A DNA stretch of 64,000 nt from JALZOC01 sp038320555 (GCA_038320555.1 JBBQEJ010000004.1:1-64000); one strand, 5' to 3'. Counted from the stretch's first letter, positions 27,602-36,617 are shown. Notes: generated by a model not told the origin, from the sequence alone. A program made the numbers and translations.

Positions 27602-27607
27602 TACAAT
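27602..27607 (+). promoter_or_regulatory. -10 box TACAAT, near-leaderless start
   Basis: The hexamer ends 7 nt before the GTG at 27615. Confidence 0.4.
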
Positions 27608-27614
27608 TCCGCGC

Positions 27615-28241
27615 GTGGATCGACGGCAGTTTCTCGGAACCGCGGCAGCCTCCGTCGCGGCCGCACTCACGGTTCCCTCCCTCGCCGCCGAACGCCAGGC
27701 CGTCGTCAGGCCCAAGCGCCTCGCCGCCGGCGATACCGTCGGGCTCGTGGCGCCAGCCAATGCGACGTTTCAGTCGCTGGAGTTGCAGATTGCGAAGGAG
27801 TCGCTCGAAGCGCTGGGATTGAAGGTCAAGATCGGCAGCCACCTGCTCGACCGGCACGGATATCTTGCGGGACAGGACAAGGATCGCGCAGCGGATATCA
27901 ACGCGTTCTTCGCCGACGCCGCGGTCCGCGCGGTACTCCCGATCCGCGGAGGCTGGGGCAGCAGCCGTGTACTGCCGTACCTGGATTTCGAGACGATTCG
28001 CCGCAACCCCAAAGTGGTCGCGGGCTACAGCGACATTACCGCGCTGCTCCTCGGCATCCACGCGAAGACGGGTCTGGTCACGTTCCATGGCCCGAACCAC
28101 ATCAAGCCGCTCGGCATCCCCGCCTGGTCGGGCGCGATGATCGGGCACGGGACGGCGCAGTGGACACTCGCGCAGGGCATTGACGTCGACGCGGACGCGG
28201 ATGCTGGAACGATCCGCATGCGGGAGCCTGGCGTCGCGTAA
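27615..28241 (+). pseudogene. LD-carboxypeptidase (S66 family), truncated
   Basis: The truncated product has 208 residues, against roughly 300-350 for the family. A Tat-like signal DRRQFLGTAAASVAAALTV is followed by GDTVGLVAPANA, LPIRGGWGSSR and the nucleophile Ser139 in VVAGYSDIT. The C-terminal lobe with the catalytic Glu and His of the Ser-Glu-His triad is missing. The frame ends soon after FHGPNHIKPLG, with a DVDADADAG stretch and a stop. The convergent cyclophilin gene reads through into this gene on the other strand, as if a deletion removed both 3' ends. Intact members trim murein tetrapeptides or related amides; this one is probably inactive. Confidence 0.7.
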
Positions 28242-30472
28242 CTGTACTCGGCCGACTTCTCCTCCTTTTCCTCCTTCTCCGACTTCTCCTCCTTGTCAAA
28301 CGTGATGCCGGCAACCGCATCCCCTTCCACGATTTCATCGACGACATCCAGCGGAGAAGCGACGCCGAATATCGTGTACTCGAAATCAAGGCGCGGATTG
28401 TCAACCAGGTTGATGAAAAACTGTGCGTCCCCGGTGTCTCGTCCGCGCGTGGACAGTCCAACCGTGCCGCGCTCGTGAGAGGTCGCGCTGATCTCGTCGC
28501 GCATATACAGGCTATCGCCTGCATATTCATTCGCTCCGGGGCTCCCTCCCTGGATGACGAAATTCGGCACGACGCGGTGGAACGTGAGGCCGTTGTAGTA
28601 GCCGGCGGTGGCAAGGCGGACGAATCGCGCCACCGCGAGCGGCGCGAGGTCCCCCCGCAGGCGGATGGAAAAAGTCCTGCCGCTCTTGAGGCTCACGCGG
28701 GCCGGCTCGGTTGACAGCTCCGCGGCTGAAGGGATGGCCGGACGTGGGAGCAACTGCGGGTCGATTTCCTGGACCTTGCCGGTCCATTGCAGAAGAAGCG
28801 CGGCAGCGCGCTGCGCGACCGGTATGTCGAAGTCCCGCAGCAGCGGGACGAGCGACCCCGCCTGATCCGGATCGCCGAGTTCCAGCAGCCTTTCAAGAAG
28901 CGCCAGTCGCACGTCGCGCGACGTTTCTTTCCTTTCAGCGGTCACCCGCCTGAGAGCGTCCAGCAGCCCCGCCACAAGTTGCGGCGTCGGCTTCGCGCCC
29001 TTCAATTCAATCGCGGCCGTTCGAAGCAGCTGGTAGTCGGTGCGCGCCAGTGCAGCCACAAAGTACGGCTCCGCCTCGTCCCCCTTCAATTTGCGCAACG
29101 GCGCAAGCGTCGCTTCGCGGACGTTGTCATCACGATCGAAGGCCAGTCGTTCCAGCGCCGAGACTTCGTTCGTGATCGCCGCGGCGCGCGCGGCGTACAT
29201 TCGTACCTGCCACGTCGCGTGCTGCTGGTGGCCGGCGAGCAACGAGACGAAAGCGCGCCCAGGCGCACGCTTTGCCAGCGCGACGAGCGCATGCGACTCC
29301 CGGTGCCAGTCATTCGCCGGCGGTGTGCGCGCTTCCACGGTCAGCCGATCCGTGACGTTTACGTCATCTCTACACTGATCGCCGAGCGTGTCGATCGCGA
29401 CCAGCGCCACCGCGAGACTCGGATCCTTTATCGTGTCCAGAAGACGCTGGCACCCGTTCGTGCTCGATTCCTGCCGCCCCCACGCACGAACCGCCTCGAT
29501 TCGAACGATGGGCGATCGATCGACCAGCAAGCCCGCGACGAGTTCCGTACGCTCCGTAGGTTCCACGGGCGCTCCGGCCCCGCCCAGAACGACCGCCGCG
29601 AGACGGCGCAGTTGCATGATCGACTCGCTCGTGCTCCCGTACGCGGTAGCCGTAGCCCTGAGCGTCTCGGCGTCGACCCCGCGCGCGGCGACGAGTGCCG
29701 ACATCGCGTGGAGCCGCGCCGGCGCCGGATACTCGTGCCGGCGGTTGATTACGATCCCGCGCAGCGCGTCGACTGTGTCGGACGTCAGCTGCGAAAGCCG
29801 GCCGCGCAGCCGCGCGAGGATTTCAACGCCGCGTGTGATGTCCGGAAGCGCCTCCCGAAGCAGCGGATCAGAATCGGCCGCGCGCATCATCCGCAACAAG
29901 TACGATTCAGCGGCCTGGACCTGTTCGGCGCGCTCGTACGGCAAACGCCCCATCGCCAGTGCGACTGGACCGATCGGTCCAGGCCGACGGGCGGGATCCA
30001 TGGGAATCGCACCCGCGGACGCGAGCGCTTCGAGCGCACCCGCAACCTGCTCGCCGCCGGCGTCGTTGGGCAGCGGCGCTCCGTGGAATGCTTGCGCGAT
30101 CGCGTTTGCCGTTTCGTCGATCGGCGCGGCTGTCACGTACTGCAGAAGATCGGGAATCACCTCGCGGCGCTCCAGCCGTCCGAGGGCGCGGACGGCTCTC
30201 GTGTGAGTGGAGACGTCTTTCGATCGCGCGAGCTCGAGCAGAAGACCCACGTCGACCATCTGTCTGGCGCGAAGCGTGTCGATCGCCGGCGTGTGGAGAT
30301 CGTCAGGAAGAACGAGGCGCGAATCTTCGGCGGCCAGGATTGCCGACTGCGCGGCGTCGGGAAGAACGCTGGAGGGAACCGGCGGCGGCGAGGTCGGCAC
30401 GCGGCCACGCTGCGCCGCCGTCGCCGCCTCGACGAGCCCGACAAGAATCACCGTTGCCAGCGGCCCGCGCAT
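28025..30472 (-). CDS. HEAT-repeat protein with C-terminal cyclophilin PPIase domain
   Basis: The protein has 815 residues with a weak N-terminal signal (LATVILVGLVEAATAA). Residues 60-560 are HEAT-like helical repeats (TRAVRALGRLERREVIPDLL and similar). A cyclophilin domain follows to about 735, with VARFVRLATAGYYNGLTFHRVVPNFVIQGG and DAQFFINLVDN. Then comes a Lys/Glu run (EEKSEKEEKEEK). The last 75 or so residues are antisense to the truncated LD-carboxypeptidase and are not native, so the natural stop was probably lost. Start is 7 bp past the stop of the dipeptidyl peptidase gene, so the two form an operon. Confidence 0.85.
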   Translation of the reverse strand: MRGPLATVILVGLVEAATAAQRGRVPTSPPPVPSSVLPDAAQSAILAAEDSRLVLPDDLHTPAIDTLRARQMVDVGLLLELARSKDVSTHTRAVRALGRLERREVIPDLLQYVTAAPIDETANAIAQAFHGAPLPNDAGGEQVAGALEALASAGAIPMDPARRPGPIGPVALAMGRLPYERAEQVQAAESYLLRMMRAADSDPLLREALPDITRGVEILARLRGRLSQLTSDTVDALRGIVINRRHEYPAPARLHAMSALVAARGVDAETLRATATAYGSTSESIMQLRRLAAVVLGGAGAPVEPTERTELVAGLLVDRSPIVRIEAVRAWGRQESSTNGCQRLLDTIKDPSLAVALVAIDTLGDQCRDDVNVTDRLTVEARTPPANDWHRESHALVALAKRAPGRAFVSLLAGHQQHATWQVRMYAARAAAITNEVSALERLAFDRDDNVREATLAPLRKLKGDEAEPYFVAALARTDYQLLRTAAIELKGAKPTPQLVAGLLDALRRVTAERKETSRDVRLALLERLLELGDPDQAGSLVPLLRDFDIPVAQRAAALLLQWTGKVQEIDPQLLPRPAIPSAAELSTEPARVSLKSGRTFSIRLRGDLAPLAVARFVRLATAGYYNGLTFHRVVPNFVIQGGSPGANEYAGDSLYMRDEISATSHERGTVGLSTRGRDTGDAQFFINLVDNPRLDFEYTIFGVASPLDVVDEIVEGDAVAGITFDKEEKSEKEEKEEKSAEYSYATPGSRMRIVPASASASTSMPCASVHCAVPCPIIAPDQAGMPSGLMWFGPWNVTRPVFAWMPRSSAVMSL
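28256..28294. repeat. Polypyrimidine low-complexity tract (TCCTCC/TTCTCC)
   Basis: Irregular copies of CTTCTCCTCC and TTCTCCGA lie at the junction of the truncated LD-carboxypeptidase and the HEAT-cyclophilin genes. It codes Glu/Lys on the minus strand and marks the likely deletion or repeat boundary. Confidence 0.55.
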
Positions 30473-30479
30473 GACCGTT

Positions 30480-32504
30480 TCACGGCCTCCGGCCCGAGTA
30501 CTCCAGCATCTGGGTCGTCAAATCGAGTGGATAGGAAATCGTGATGTCGGTCACAGTTCCGTCCGCGGCACGCACGGGCTCGAGGCGGGGCTGCACGAAG
30601 CCCGTATACGACGGCATGTTCAGATGCTCGACGCGCGCGACGACCTCGTCGCGCAATGTCGCCTCGAAGTGCACGCCGTACGAGTCGAACAGTGCTTTCG
30701 CGGCGGCATAGTCCCCCTCCGCCTTGATTCGCTGGACCTCGGCGAGCAATCGGCCGGCCGCGTCCTGGAATGCCAGGGTATCCACCATGGCGTAGTACGT
30801 TTTGCCGTCGCGCGTGCGCACGTCGATCGCCGAGGAGTTGGCCAGGAGCCACTGGACGATCATCTGCCGATTGCGCATGTGGTCTTCTTCGATCTGAGTG
30901 CCCTCGCGGATGCGGCGCAACTGCACGAGCGCGTTTCGAGCGTAACCTTCGTATTCGGCGAGGACGATCTCGGCGTGATTGAGGGCGTCGAGCAAGCCGA
31001 GCTCGACCATCTTCGGGCTCGGCAGGAAATACAGCGCCACCAGGTCGGCTCGTGATTCCTCGAGTGCCGAGTACTGTTCCTTGAGGAACGATTGGGGACT
31101 CCCCTTCAGGTGCCCGGCGATCTTGCCGGACCCGTGACCGATTACCTCGTGCAGATCCGTCGTCAGCTCGCTCGCAATGCTGCTCCATTTTTCGGCGCGT
31201 TCGGCCTCCTCCACCGACCATGCGAACTCCTTGCGAAACTCGGAGGACGTCGATTTGTCATACGCCTCGTTGACGTTGGTCAGCGAGACGGACTTGCTGC
31301 CGTACTTCTCCCGGATTTCCTGATCGTTCGGCAGGTTGATGCCCACCGGCGTAACCGGCGCGGAGTCCCCCGACTCGACGACGACGTCGATGGCGTTGGC
31401 GGTGATGCCCCGCACGCCCTGCTTGCGATATTGGGGGGGCCACGGCATCCGATCCTCGAACCACTGCGCGGCGGCCGCCAGCCGCCGGATGCCTTCGGTC
31501 TTCCCGGGATTCACGTAGAACACGAGCGCTTCCCATGCGCCCTTCATGCCCCGGGGATCCATATAGACTTCGACGAACCCGTTGATGGTGTCGACGGGCG
31601 ATGCCTTGTCGTGGACCCAGGCGATGTCGTAGGCCACGCGGTCCGCATTGTCTCCCGTCGTGTAAAACCTGATGAGTGCGCGGAGCGCGTCCGCCATCGG
31701 GTCCGTGGCATACGGAATCGCGGCTTCCAGATGCCGGATGATCTGACGAATCTCCTTGTCGTATCTTCCGCCGACACGATAGACCTCTTCGACGACCGTC
31801 CCATCGCGCTTCACCAGCCGCGAATTGAGCGGGTGTACTTCCTTGAATCCTTCAAGATCCTTCATGGACACGCCGACATAAAGGTTGTTGACGCTCGAGG
31901 TGAGGATGTCCTTGCCGGGTCCCGGCGTTTTGTTCGTCACAATCGGGTCGACGGCGGGATCGAAGAAGAGCGGCTGAAGTCTGTCCAGCATGGCATCGAG
32001 CGTTTCGCCGTTCTTCAGCGGAAACGTCGCGCCTGCATCGGCGGCTGCGTGGGCCGCCGCGGAGAAGGCCTGGGGCTCGCACTTCAGCACGAACTTTCGC
32101 GCTGTCAGGTTGTTGTGCGGCCCGGTATTGAGCCAGAACAACTTCGTATAGCGCAGGATCTCTGTCAGCGTCGTCTGGTCGACGCCGCCGGGGTGCGTCA
32201 TGATCTCTTCCAGCACATCGCGCATCTCGAGGTTATGCGCGTAGCGCTGGTCGTAGTAAATATCGCGGCCGGCGAGCGCGGCGCCGTACAAGTGCCAGAT
32301 GAGAAGTTTCTGGTCCAACGGCAGCGCGGCAAACCCGTCCGCATACAGCTGCGCGACGGCGGCCTCGTCAACACGCTCCAGCAGGTACTTGCGGTCGGCC
32401 GGCGGCGCATGCGGCGACAGCGTGGTCGCGGCGGCCGCCGGTTTTGGACTGTCTGTAACCGGGGTGTTACCCTCGTCGTCGCACGCCATTCCCGCTGCTG
32501 TCAT
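30480..32504 (-). CDS. Dipeptidyl peptidase III-like zinc peptidase, M49 family
   Basis: The protein has about 674 residues. ATG at 32504 is chosen because GAGGAA stands before it. The zinc motif HEVIGH (HExxGH, unique to M49) is at residues 452-457 in TTDLHEVIGHGSGKI, and the third ligand is the Glu in ALEESRADLVALYFL. The N-terminal region includes KYLLERVDEAAVAQLYADGF. The GMAC near residue 8 might be the end of a lost lipobox, so an earlier start is possible. It releases dipeptides from oligopeptides. It is upstream of, and nearly touching, the HEAT-cyclophilin gene. Confidence 0.92.
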   Translation of the reverse strand: MTAAGMACDDEGNTPVTDSPKPAAAATTLSPHAPPADRKYLLERVDEAAVAQLYADGFAALPLDQKLLIWHLYGAALAGRDIYYDQRYAHNLEMRDVLEEIMTHPGGVDQTTLTEILRYTKLFWLNTGPHNNLTARKFVLKCEPQAFSAAAHAAADAGATFPLKNGETLDAMLDRLQPLFFDPAVDPIVTNKTPGPGKDILTSSVNNLYVGVSMKDLEGFKEVHPLNSRLVKRDGTVVEEVYRVGGRYDKEIRQIIRHLEAAIPYATDPMADALRALIRFYTTGDNADRVAYDIAWVHDKASPVDTINGFVEVYMDPRGMKGAWEALVFYVNPGKTEGIRRLAAAAQWFEDRMPWPPQYRKQGVRGITANAIDVVVESGDSAPVTPVGINLPNDQEIREKYGSKSVSLTNVNEAYDKSTSSEFRKEFAWSVEEAERAEKWSSIASELTTDLHEVIGHGSGKIAGHLKGSPQSFLKEQYSALEESRADLVALYFLPSPKMVELGLLDALNHAEIVLAEYEGYARNALVQLRRIREGTQIEEDHMRNRQMIVQWLLANSSAIDVRTRDGKTYYAMVDTLAFQDAAGRLLAEVQRIKAEGDYAAAKALFDSYGVHFEATLRDEVVARVEHLNMPSYTGFVQPRLEPVRAADGTVTDITISYPLDLTTQMLEYSGRRP

Positions 32505-32601
32505 CAGTTCCTCAGTCCCCGTGTGCGCGAACGCTCGCGGCCAAACCCTGCACAAAACTCCATTGTAAGGCGAGGCACCGGGCGCCCGGTTGCCGCGGTA
32601 G

Positions 32602-34056
32602 CTAGGCCAGTTCGACGGTCTCCCCGTGCGCCGGCATCTTTGTGTCCCAGCCGAGTCTGGCGTGGATCGCACTGCTCAGAGCCTCCATCGCAACGGGGTC
32701 GCCGTGAACGATGAATGTCAGCCGTGGCGGCTGTGTGAACCCGCCGAGCCAGCGGAGGATCTCGTTCGAGTCGGCGTGCGCGGACATCGATTCGACGAGC
32801 GCGATCCGCGCCTGGACGGGAATCATTTCGCCGTGGATCTTGACCGTTTTGTCGCCGTCCACGAGGTGCCGGCCCCGCGTGCCGGCTGCCTGGTAGCCCA
32901 CGAACAACACCGTGTTGCGTGAGTCGGGCAGTGCGGCCTTCAGGTGATGGAGCACCCGGCCACCGGTGGCCATTCCGCTGGCCGAAATGACAATGGCGGG
33001 CATCTTCGATTGCGTCAGCTGCTTGGACTCGGCGGCCGTCGAGATCGTGCGGAAGCGCTCGGTGCAGAACACGCACAGCTGGCGCTCGTGGCGGGCATGG
33101 CGCTGCCGCTCGTCCCGCGGATCGTCGTGATCGGCCGGCCCGTGGGGCGCCTTCTCGTCGCGCACCTCCGGCTGCATCTCGGGATCGAGCTCGCGCAGCC
33201 GCTCGGTGTAACGGGCGAGGGCGTCCACCGCCATCGGGCTGTCGAGGAACACGGGCAGCACGGGAATCCGCTTTTCCTCTTCCAGCCGCTTCAGCCAGTA
33301 AATGAGCTCCTCGACGCGTCCAATCGCGAACGACGGAATGATGATCCGGCCGCCGCGCTCCGCCGTGCTGTTGACCACATCCGCCAGCTGCGTTCCGTTG
33401 TCGTCCTGCTCGTGTACGCGGTTGCCGTAAGTCGACTCGACGAGCAGGTAGTCTGCTTCGGGAATCGTCGAGGGATCGGGCAGCACAGGCCGGCCGAACC
33501 GGCCCAGATCCCCGCCGAATAGAATCGTACGGCCGCCCGTGCGCACGCGCGCATACGACGAGCCGAGCAGATGGCCGGCATTGATGAATTCGACTTCGAT
33601 ATCAGGCGTGACCGGCACGGGCCTGTCGTAGCCGACCGGCTGGAGCTGCGACACGGCGCGAAACGCGTCCGCCTCGGTGTAGAGCGGCAGTGCCGGAGCG
33701 TGTTTTGAAAAACCGTGGCGGTTGGCGTTCGCGGCATCTTCTTCCTGGATCCGGCCCGCGTCGGGCAGCACGATGCGGCATAGATCGAGCGTGCCCGCGG
33801 TGCAGAACACTCGGCCGCGAAAGCCCTGTGCCACGAGCCGCGGAAGGTACCCGCAGTGATCGAGGTGCGCGTGGGTGAGGATAATCGCGGCAATCTCGCT
33901 CGCCGCAATCGGAAGGTTCTGCCAATTGCGCAGGCGCAGCTCCTTCAACCCCTGAAACAGCCCCGAATCGATGAACACTTTCGACGTCCCGGTATCGAGA
34001 AGGTATTTGGACCCGGTGACCGTCTGCGCCGCGCCAAGAAAAGTAATCGATGCCAC
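32602..34056 (-). CDS. Metallo-beta-lactamase fold nuclease with beta-CASP and RMMBL domains
   Basis: The protein has 484 residues. ILTHAHLDHCGYLPRL is the zinc motif, FINAGHLLGSSYARV follows, and the beta-CASP part carries LVESTYGNR and IIIPSFAIGRVEELIYWL. The C-terminal RMMBL region has SMSAHADSNEILRWL and FIVHGDPVAMEAL. It is related to CPSF-73/archaeal aCPSF-type RNA endonucleases, a common bacterial paralogue of uncertain RNA substrate. A hydrophilic insertion (about residues 300-335, His/Arg/Asp-rich) sits in the beta-CASP domain. GTG at 34056 has GGGAG upstream. Confidence 0.92.
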   Translation of the reverse strand: MASITFLGAAQTVTGSKYLLDTGTSKVFIDSGLFQGLKELRLRNWQNLPIAASEIAAIILTHAHLDHCGYLPRLVAQGFRGRVFCTAGTLDLCRIVLPDAGRIQEEDAANANRHGFSKHAPALPLYTEADAFRAVSQLQPVGYDRPVPVTPDIEVEFINAGHLLGSSYARVRTGGRTILFGGDLGRFGRPVLPDPSTIPEADYLLVESTYGNRVHEQDDNGTQLADVVNSTAERGGRIIIPSFAIGRVEELIYWLKRLEEEKRIPVLPVFLDSPMAVDALARYTERLRELDPEMQPEVRDEKAPHGPADHDDPRDERQRHARHERQLCVFCTERFRTISTAAESKQLTQSKMPAIVISASGMATGGRVLHHLKAALPDSRNTVLFVGYQAAGTRGRHLVDGDKTVKIHGEMIPVQARIALVESMSAHADSNEILRWLGGFTQPPRLTFIVHGDPVAMEALSSAIHARLGWDTKMPAHGETVELA

Positions 34057-34106
34057 TCTGCTCCCTTTTGCTGTTGCCTTATCCCTTTTGCCTTGTCCGC
34101 TGCCCC

Positions 34107-35069
34107 TCAGGCGAATAACGCCACCTGGCCGCCCGTATGCCAGAAGAGCACGGTTTCGCCCTTGTCAAACTCCCGGCGACGGATGCGCGCGATGAGACCG
34201 GCCATTGCTTTCCCGGTGTACGTGGGATCGAGAAAGAGGGCTTCGGTCCGCGCCGTCAACTCTATCGCCTCGCGCGACTCGGCGGTGGGGATGCCGTAAC
34301 CGGCTCCAACAAACCCATCGTCCACGGTCACGCGTGCGGACGCGAAGCGATCGGACCCGAAACCGAGGAGCTCCGCGAGGCCAACGAGCAGGACCCGCAC
34401 ATCTCGTTCGAGCACCGCGGAGGACTCATCGGCGCTGACCCCGATGACGCGAGTGGACCATCCCGCCAGCGCACACCCGGCAACGAGCCCTGTCTGTGTG
34501 CCGCCCGATGACGTGGAGTGGACGATGACGTCCGGGGGATCGATCTGCTCTGCGAGCTCCGCGATTGCATCCACCAACGCGGCGGCGCCAAGCGGCGTCG
34601 AAGCCCCGAGCGGGATGACAAACGGGGTGCCGCCGGTTCGCCTGACCTCGTCGGCCGCACGCTCCATCGCGGGCGCGCGATCGTCGCGGGCCGTCACGTA
34701 ACGCACATCCGCGCCGAGAAGCTTGTCGAGCAGCGCATTGGCGGTCGGGCGATCGGCTGCCGCGCCGTTGACGACGAGGATGCACTTCATCCCCAACGTT
34801 GCGGCAGCGGCCGCCGTGACACGAGCGTGGTTGGATTGCACGCCACCCGTCGTGATGAGCGTATCGGCGCCGGAGCGCTGCGCCTCCGCGGCGACCAGCC
34901 GGATCTTCCGGACCTTGTTCCCGCCGAATGCAAACGCAATCGCGTCGTCGCGCTTCACCAGGAGGCGCGGGCCGCCGCCGAGCGCGGTACAGAGGTTTGC
35001 GAGCTCGTCAACGGGCGTCGGAGCGGGAGCGAACGGAACGGAGGGGAGCGAACGAAGCGCGCCGAACAT
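34107..35069 (-). CDS. D-cysteine desulfhydrase/ACC deaminase-family PLP enzyme
   Basis: The protein has 320 residues. The tryptophan-synthase-beta fold shows LLVKRDDAIAFAFGGNKVRKI with the PLP Lys52, TTGGVQSNHARVTAAAAA (serine/carboxylate loop) and VHSTSSGGTQTGLV (phosphate loop). Family members degrade D-cysteine to pyruvate, H2S and ammonia, or deaminate ACC; these cannot be separated here. The mRNA may be almost leaderless (TATACT 8 nt upstream of the ATG). It is divergent from the MTHFR-like gene with a shared promoter. Confidence 0.88.
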   Translation of the reverse strand: MFGALRSLPSVPFAPAPTPVDELANLCTALGGGPRLLVKRDDAIAFAFGGNKVRKIRLVAAEAQRSGADTLITTGGVQSNHARVTAAAAATLGMKCILVVNGAAADRPTANALLDKLLGADVRYVTARDDRAPAMERAADEVRRTGGTPFVIPLGASTPLGAAALVDAIAELAEQIDPPDVIVHSTSSGGTQTGLVAGCALAGWSTRVIGVSADESSAVLERDVRVLLVGLAELLGFGSDRFASARVTVDDGFVGAGYGIPTAESREAIELTARTEALFLDPTYTGKAMAGLIARIRRREFDKGETVLFWHTGGQVALFA

Positions 35070-35077
35070 GCCAGTTC

Positions 35078-35083
35078 AGTATA
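35078..35083 (-). promoter_or_regulatory. -10 box TATACT for the PLP enzyme gene, part of a symmetric bidirectional promoter
   Basis: On the minus strand TATACT ends 8 nt before the ATG at 35069. The same bases read TATAAT on the plus strand at 35080-35085. Confidence 0.5.
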
Positions 35084-35085
35084 AT
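35080..35085 (+). promoter_or_regulatory. -10 box TATAAT for the MTHFR-like gene
   Basis: This is a perfect consensus hexamer 33 nt upstream of the ATG at 35119. It overlaps the opposite-strand -10, so the two promoters share their core element. Confidence 0.5.
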
Positions 35086-35118
35086 TGTTGGTCCCCCTGA
35101 CGCTCACTGGTCCCGCTC

Positions 35119-35964
35119 ATGCAAACCCTTGTCGACAATCTGCGATCCGGCCGGCGCGTCATCGCGGCCGAGCTGCGGCCGCCTCGTGCGGAACTGGAAG
35201 CCGCCGCCAGCAGGGATGCCTGGATCGACACGTATCACGCGGTGCGCAGCCTGGCGCGCGACGGCACGTTCGTGTTCCTGACCGACAGCGCCGTCGGATC
35301 GAGAGAAGAGGACAACCTTCGTCACCTCGTCATCAACCTGGGGACCGATGTGCCGCGGTCGGGCGTGGTGCCGTTCCTGACGTGCAAGCACCCGCTCGAG
35401 TTCTGTTACGCCTATGCCGATCGCGCGCATCATCACGGGTTCGAGGCGCTCGTCGTGCTTGGAGGAGACAGGAGCCTTGGCCCCCCGCGTTCGGTGGACC
35501 ATGCATGGCAGCTACGGGAGGAAATCCGACAGCGTGTGCCGAATCTCGCCCTGGGCGGGTGGGCCAACCCGCATGCCGACCCCGCCGCTCAGGTCGGACA
35601 TCTTCTGGACGAACACGTCCATGCGGAGTTCTACCTGACGCAAATCGTCTCGCATCACAGTCGAGGGAAGGTCGAGCGCTTTCTGGAAGAGGGCCAGCGC
35701 CGGGGGTTGTCGCTCCCCGGACTCTTCGGCGTGTTCTATTACCGTTCAGCGAATCCAAAAACGCTGGCGGCCCTCAAGGGCTTTCTCCCCGTGCCGATCG
35801 ACGAGCTCACCCGCGAGTTCGCGGAAGGCGCCTCATCCGAAGAAATCTGCGCGCGATCGATCCGCACGCTCACCGACGCGGGCGTCCGTCACTTTTACAT
35901 CAGCAATCTCCCGCTCGGGCGCGCGGCGCTGACCCTGCACCGTATTCTCGAAAAAGTCGGCTAG
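35119..35964 (+). CDS. Methylenetetrahydrofolate reductase-like (MetF-fold) protein
   Basis: The protein has 281 residues. The order of blocks follows MetF: AAELRPP (with Glu18 where MetF has its catalytic Glu in FEFFPP), PFLTCKHPLEFCYAYADRA, VVLGGD (Asp117, where MetF has Asp in RGD), GGWANPHADP, FYLTQIVSH, GLFGVFYYRS and GVRHFYISNLPLGRAAL. Identity to MetF looks low and the GD-x-P flavin loop is altered, so it may act on another folate, F420 or flavin substrate. It is cytosolic. The gene is divergent from the D-cysteine desulfhydrase-like gene; metH lies 34 kb away. Confidence 0.72.
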   Translation: MQTLVDNLRSGRRVIAAELRPPRAELEAAASRDAWIDTYHAVRSLARDGTFVFLTDSAVGSREEDNLRHLVINLGTDVPRSGVVPFLTCKHPLEFCYAYADRAHHHGFEALVVLGGDRSLGPPRSVDHAWQLREEIRQRVPNLALGGWANPHADPAAQVGHLLDEHVHAEFYLTQIVSHHSRGKVERFLEEGQRRGLSLPGLFGVFYYRSANPKTLAALKGFLPVPIDELTREFAEGASSEEICARSIRTLTDAGVRHFYISNLPLGRAALTLHRILEKVG

Positions 35965-36617
35965 CCTCCCGACCCTTTGAACTGATCGTCCTCCTCGGCG
36001 AAGAGCACGTTGAAACTGGTGAGCGAGCCATAACAGCCGCTGATATAGCTCTGCAGCTTCACCTTGACGTCTTCCGGCATCTCCGCCGCGTTGACCTGCT
36101 GCTCCAGCGTACGCAGCCGATTGCGCACCATGACGATCTTGTGAAAGAACGTCTCGATCGGCCAGCTCTTTTCCTGCAGCCCCTGGGTCCCGGCGCGCAG
36201 CACGAGGGTCCCGCCCCGCCACTTCTCGGCGGGAGCGACGGCAGTGATCCCTGCCTCTTCCCTGATCACCCGCCGCAGAATCATCTCGATATCCATACCG
36301 GAATCCTCACTCATGGGGGGCGCGACGCGTTCACGTTCGCTGACGATGGGAAAGGGGTCGCGATCGGTCCTGGCCGGCGCGCGCCGTGCGACCTCGCGAG
36401 ACGGCGTCGTCGACTGGCCTCCCCAGCCGCGTGACACTGACTCCTGCGAGACGCGGGGACCGCCCCGGTAGTTGTGCTCGCTCTGACAAAACCCGCACAC
36501 GACGCGTATCGGCTGCCCCTCGGCATCGGCCGCCACCACCGTGTGCATGCGATCGGTTTTGCACGCCCGGCAGAAATCCTCGAGCGACTCCCCGGCGCGG
36601 TATGAGCGTGATGTCAC
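35961..36617 (-). CDS. Conserved protein with N-terminal Cys4 zinc-ribbon-like motif, unknown function
   Basis: The protein has 218 residues. Residues 15-44 hold CRAC and CGFC (two CxxC pairs 20-some residues apart, with intervening strands), typical of a zinc ribbon. A disordered Arg/Pro/Ser linker (50-105) follows. The helical C-terminal part carries MILRRVIREEAGI, KWRGGTLVLRAGTQGLQEKSWPIETFFHKIVMVRNRLRTLEQ. The GGTLVLRAG...FFHKIVMVRNRLR part suggests a nucleic-acid or protein adaptor, but no family is recognised. GTG at 36617 is 6 nt after TACCAT. The 3' end overlaps the MTHFR-like stop by 4 bp. Confidence 0.7.
   Translation of the reverse strand: MTSRSYRAGESLEDFCRACKTDRMHTVVAADAEGQPIRVVCGFCQSEHNYRGGPRVSQESVSRGWGGQSTTPSREVARRAPARTDRDPFPIVSERERVAPPMSEDSGMDIEMILRRVIREEAGITAVAPAEKWRGGTLVLRAGTQGLQEKSWPIETFFHKIVMVRNRLRTLEQQVNAAEMPEDVKVKLQSYISGCYGSLTSFNVLFAEEDDQFKGSGG

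Noticed and set aside
28787..30544. 585-residue plus-strand ORF opposite the HEAT-cyclophilin
   Set aside because: Arg-rich shadow of the strongly supported minus-strand gene.
31092..32714. 540-residue plus-strand ORF opposite dipeptidyl peptidase III
   Set aside because: Antisense to the HEVIGH-bearing gene; no motifs.
32602..34056. Frameshift in the beta-CASP nuclease because of the odd His/Arg-rich stretch
   Set aside because: The frame is continuous on both sides with conserved motifs, so the stretch is better read as an insertion.
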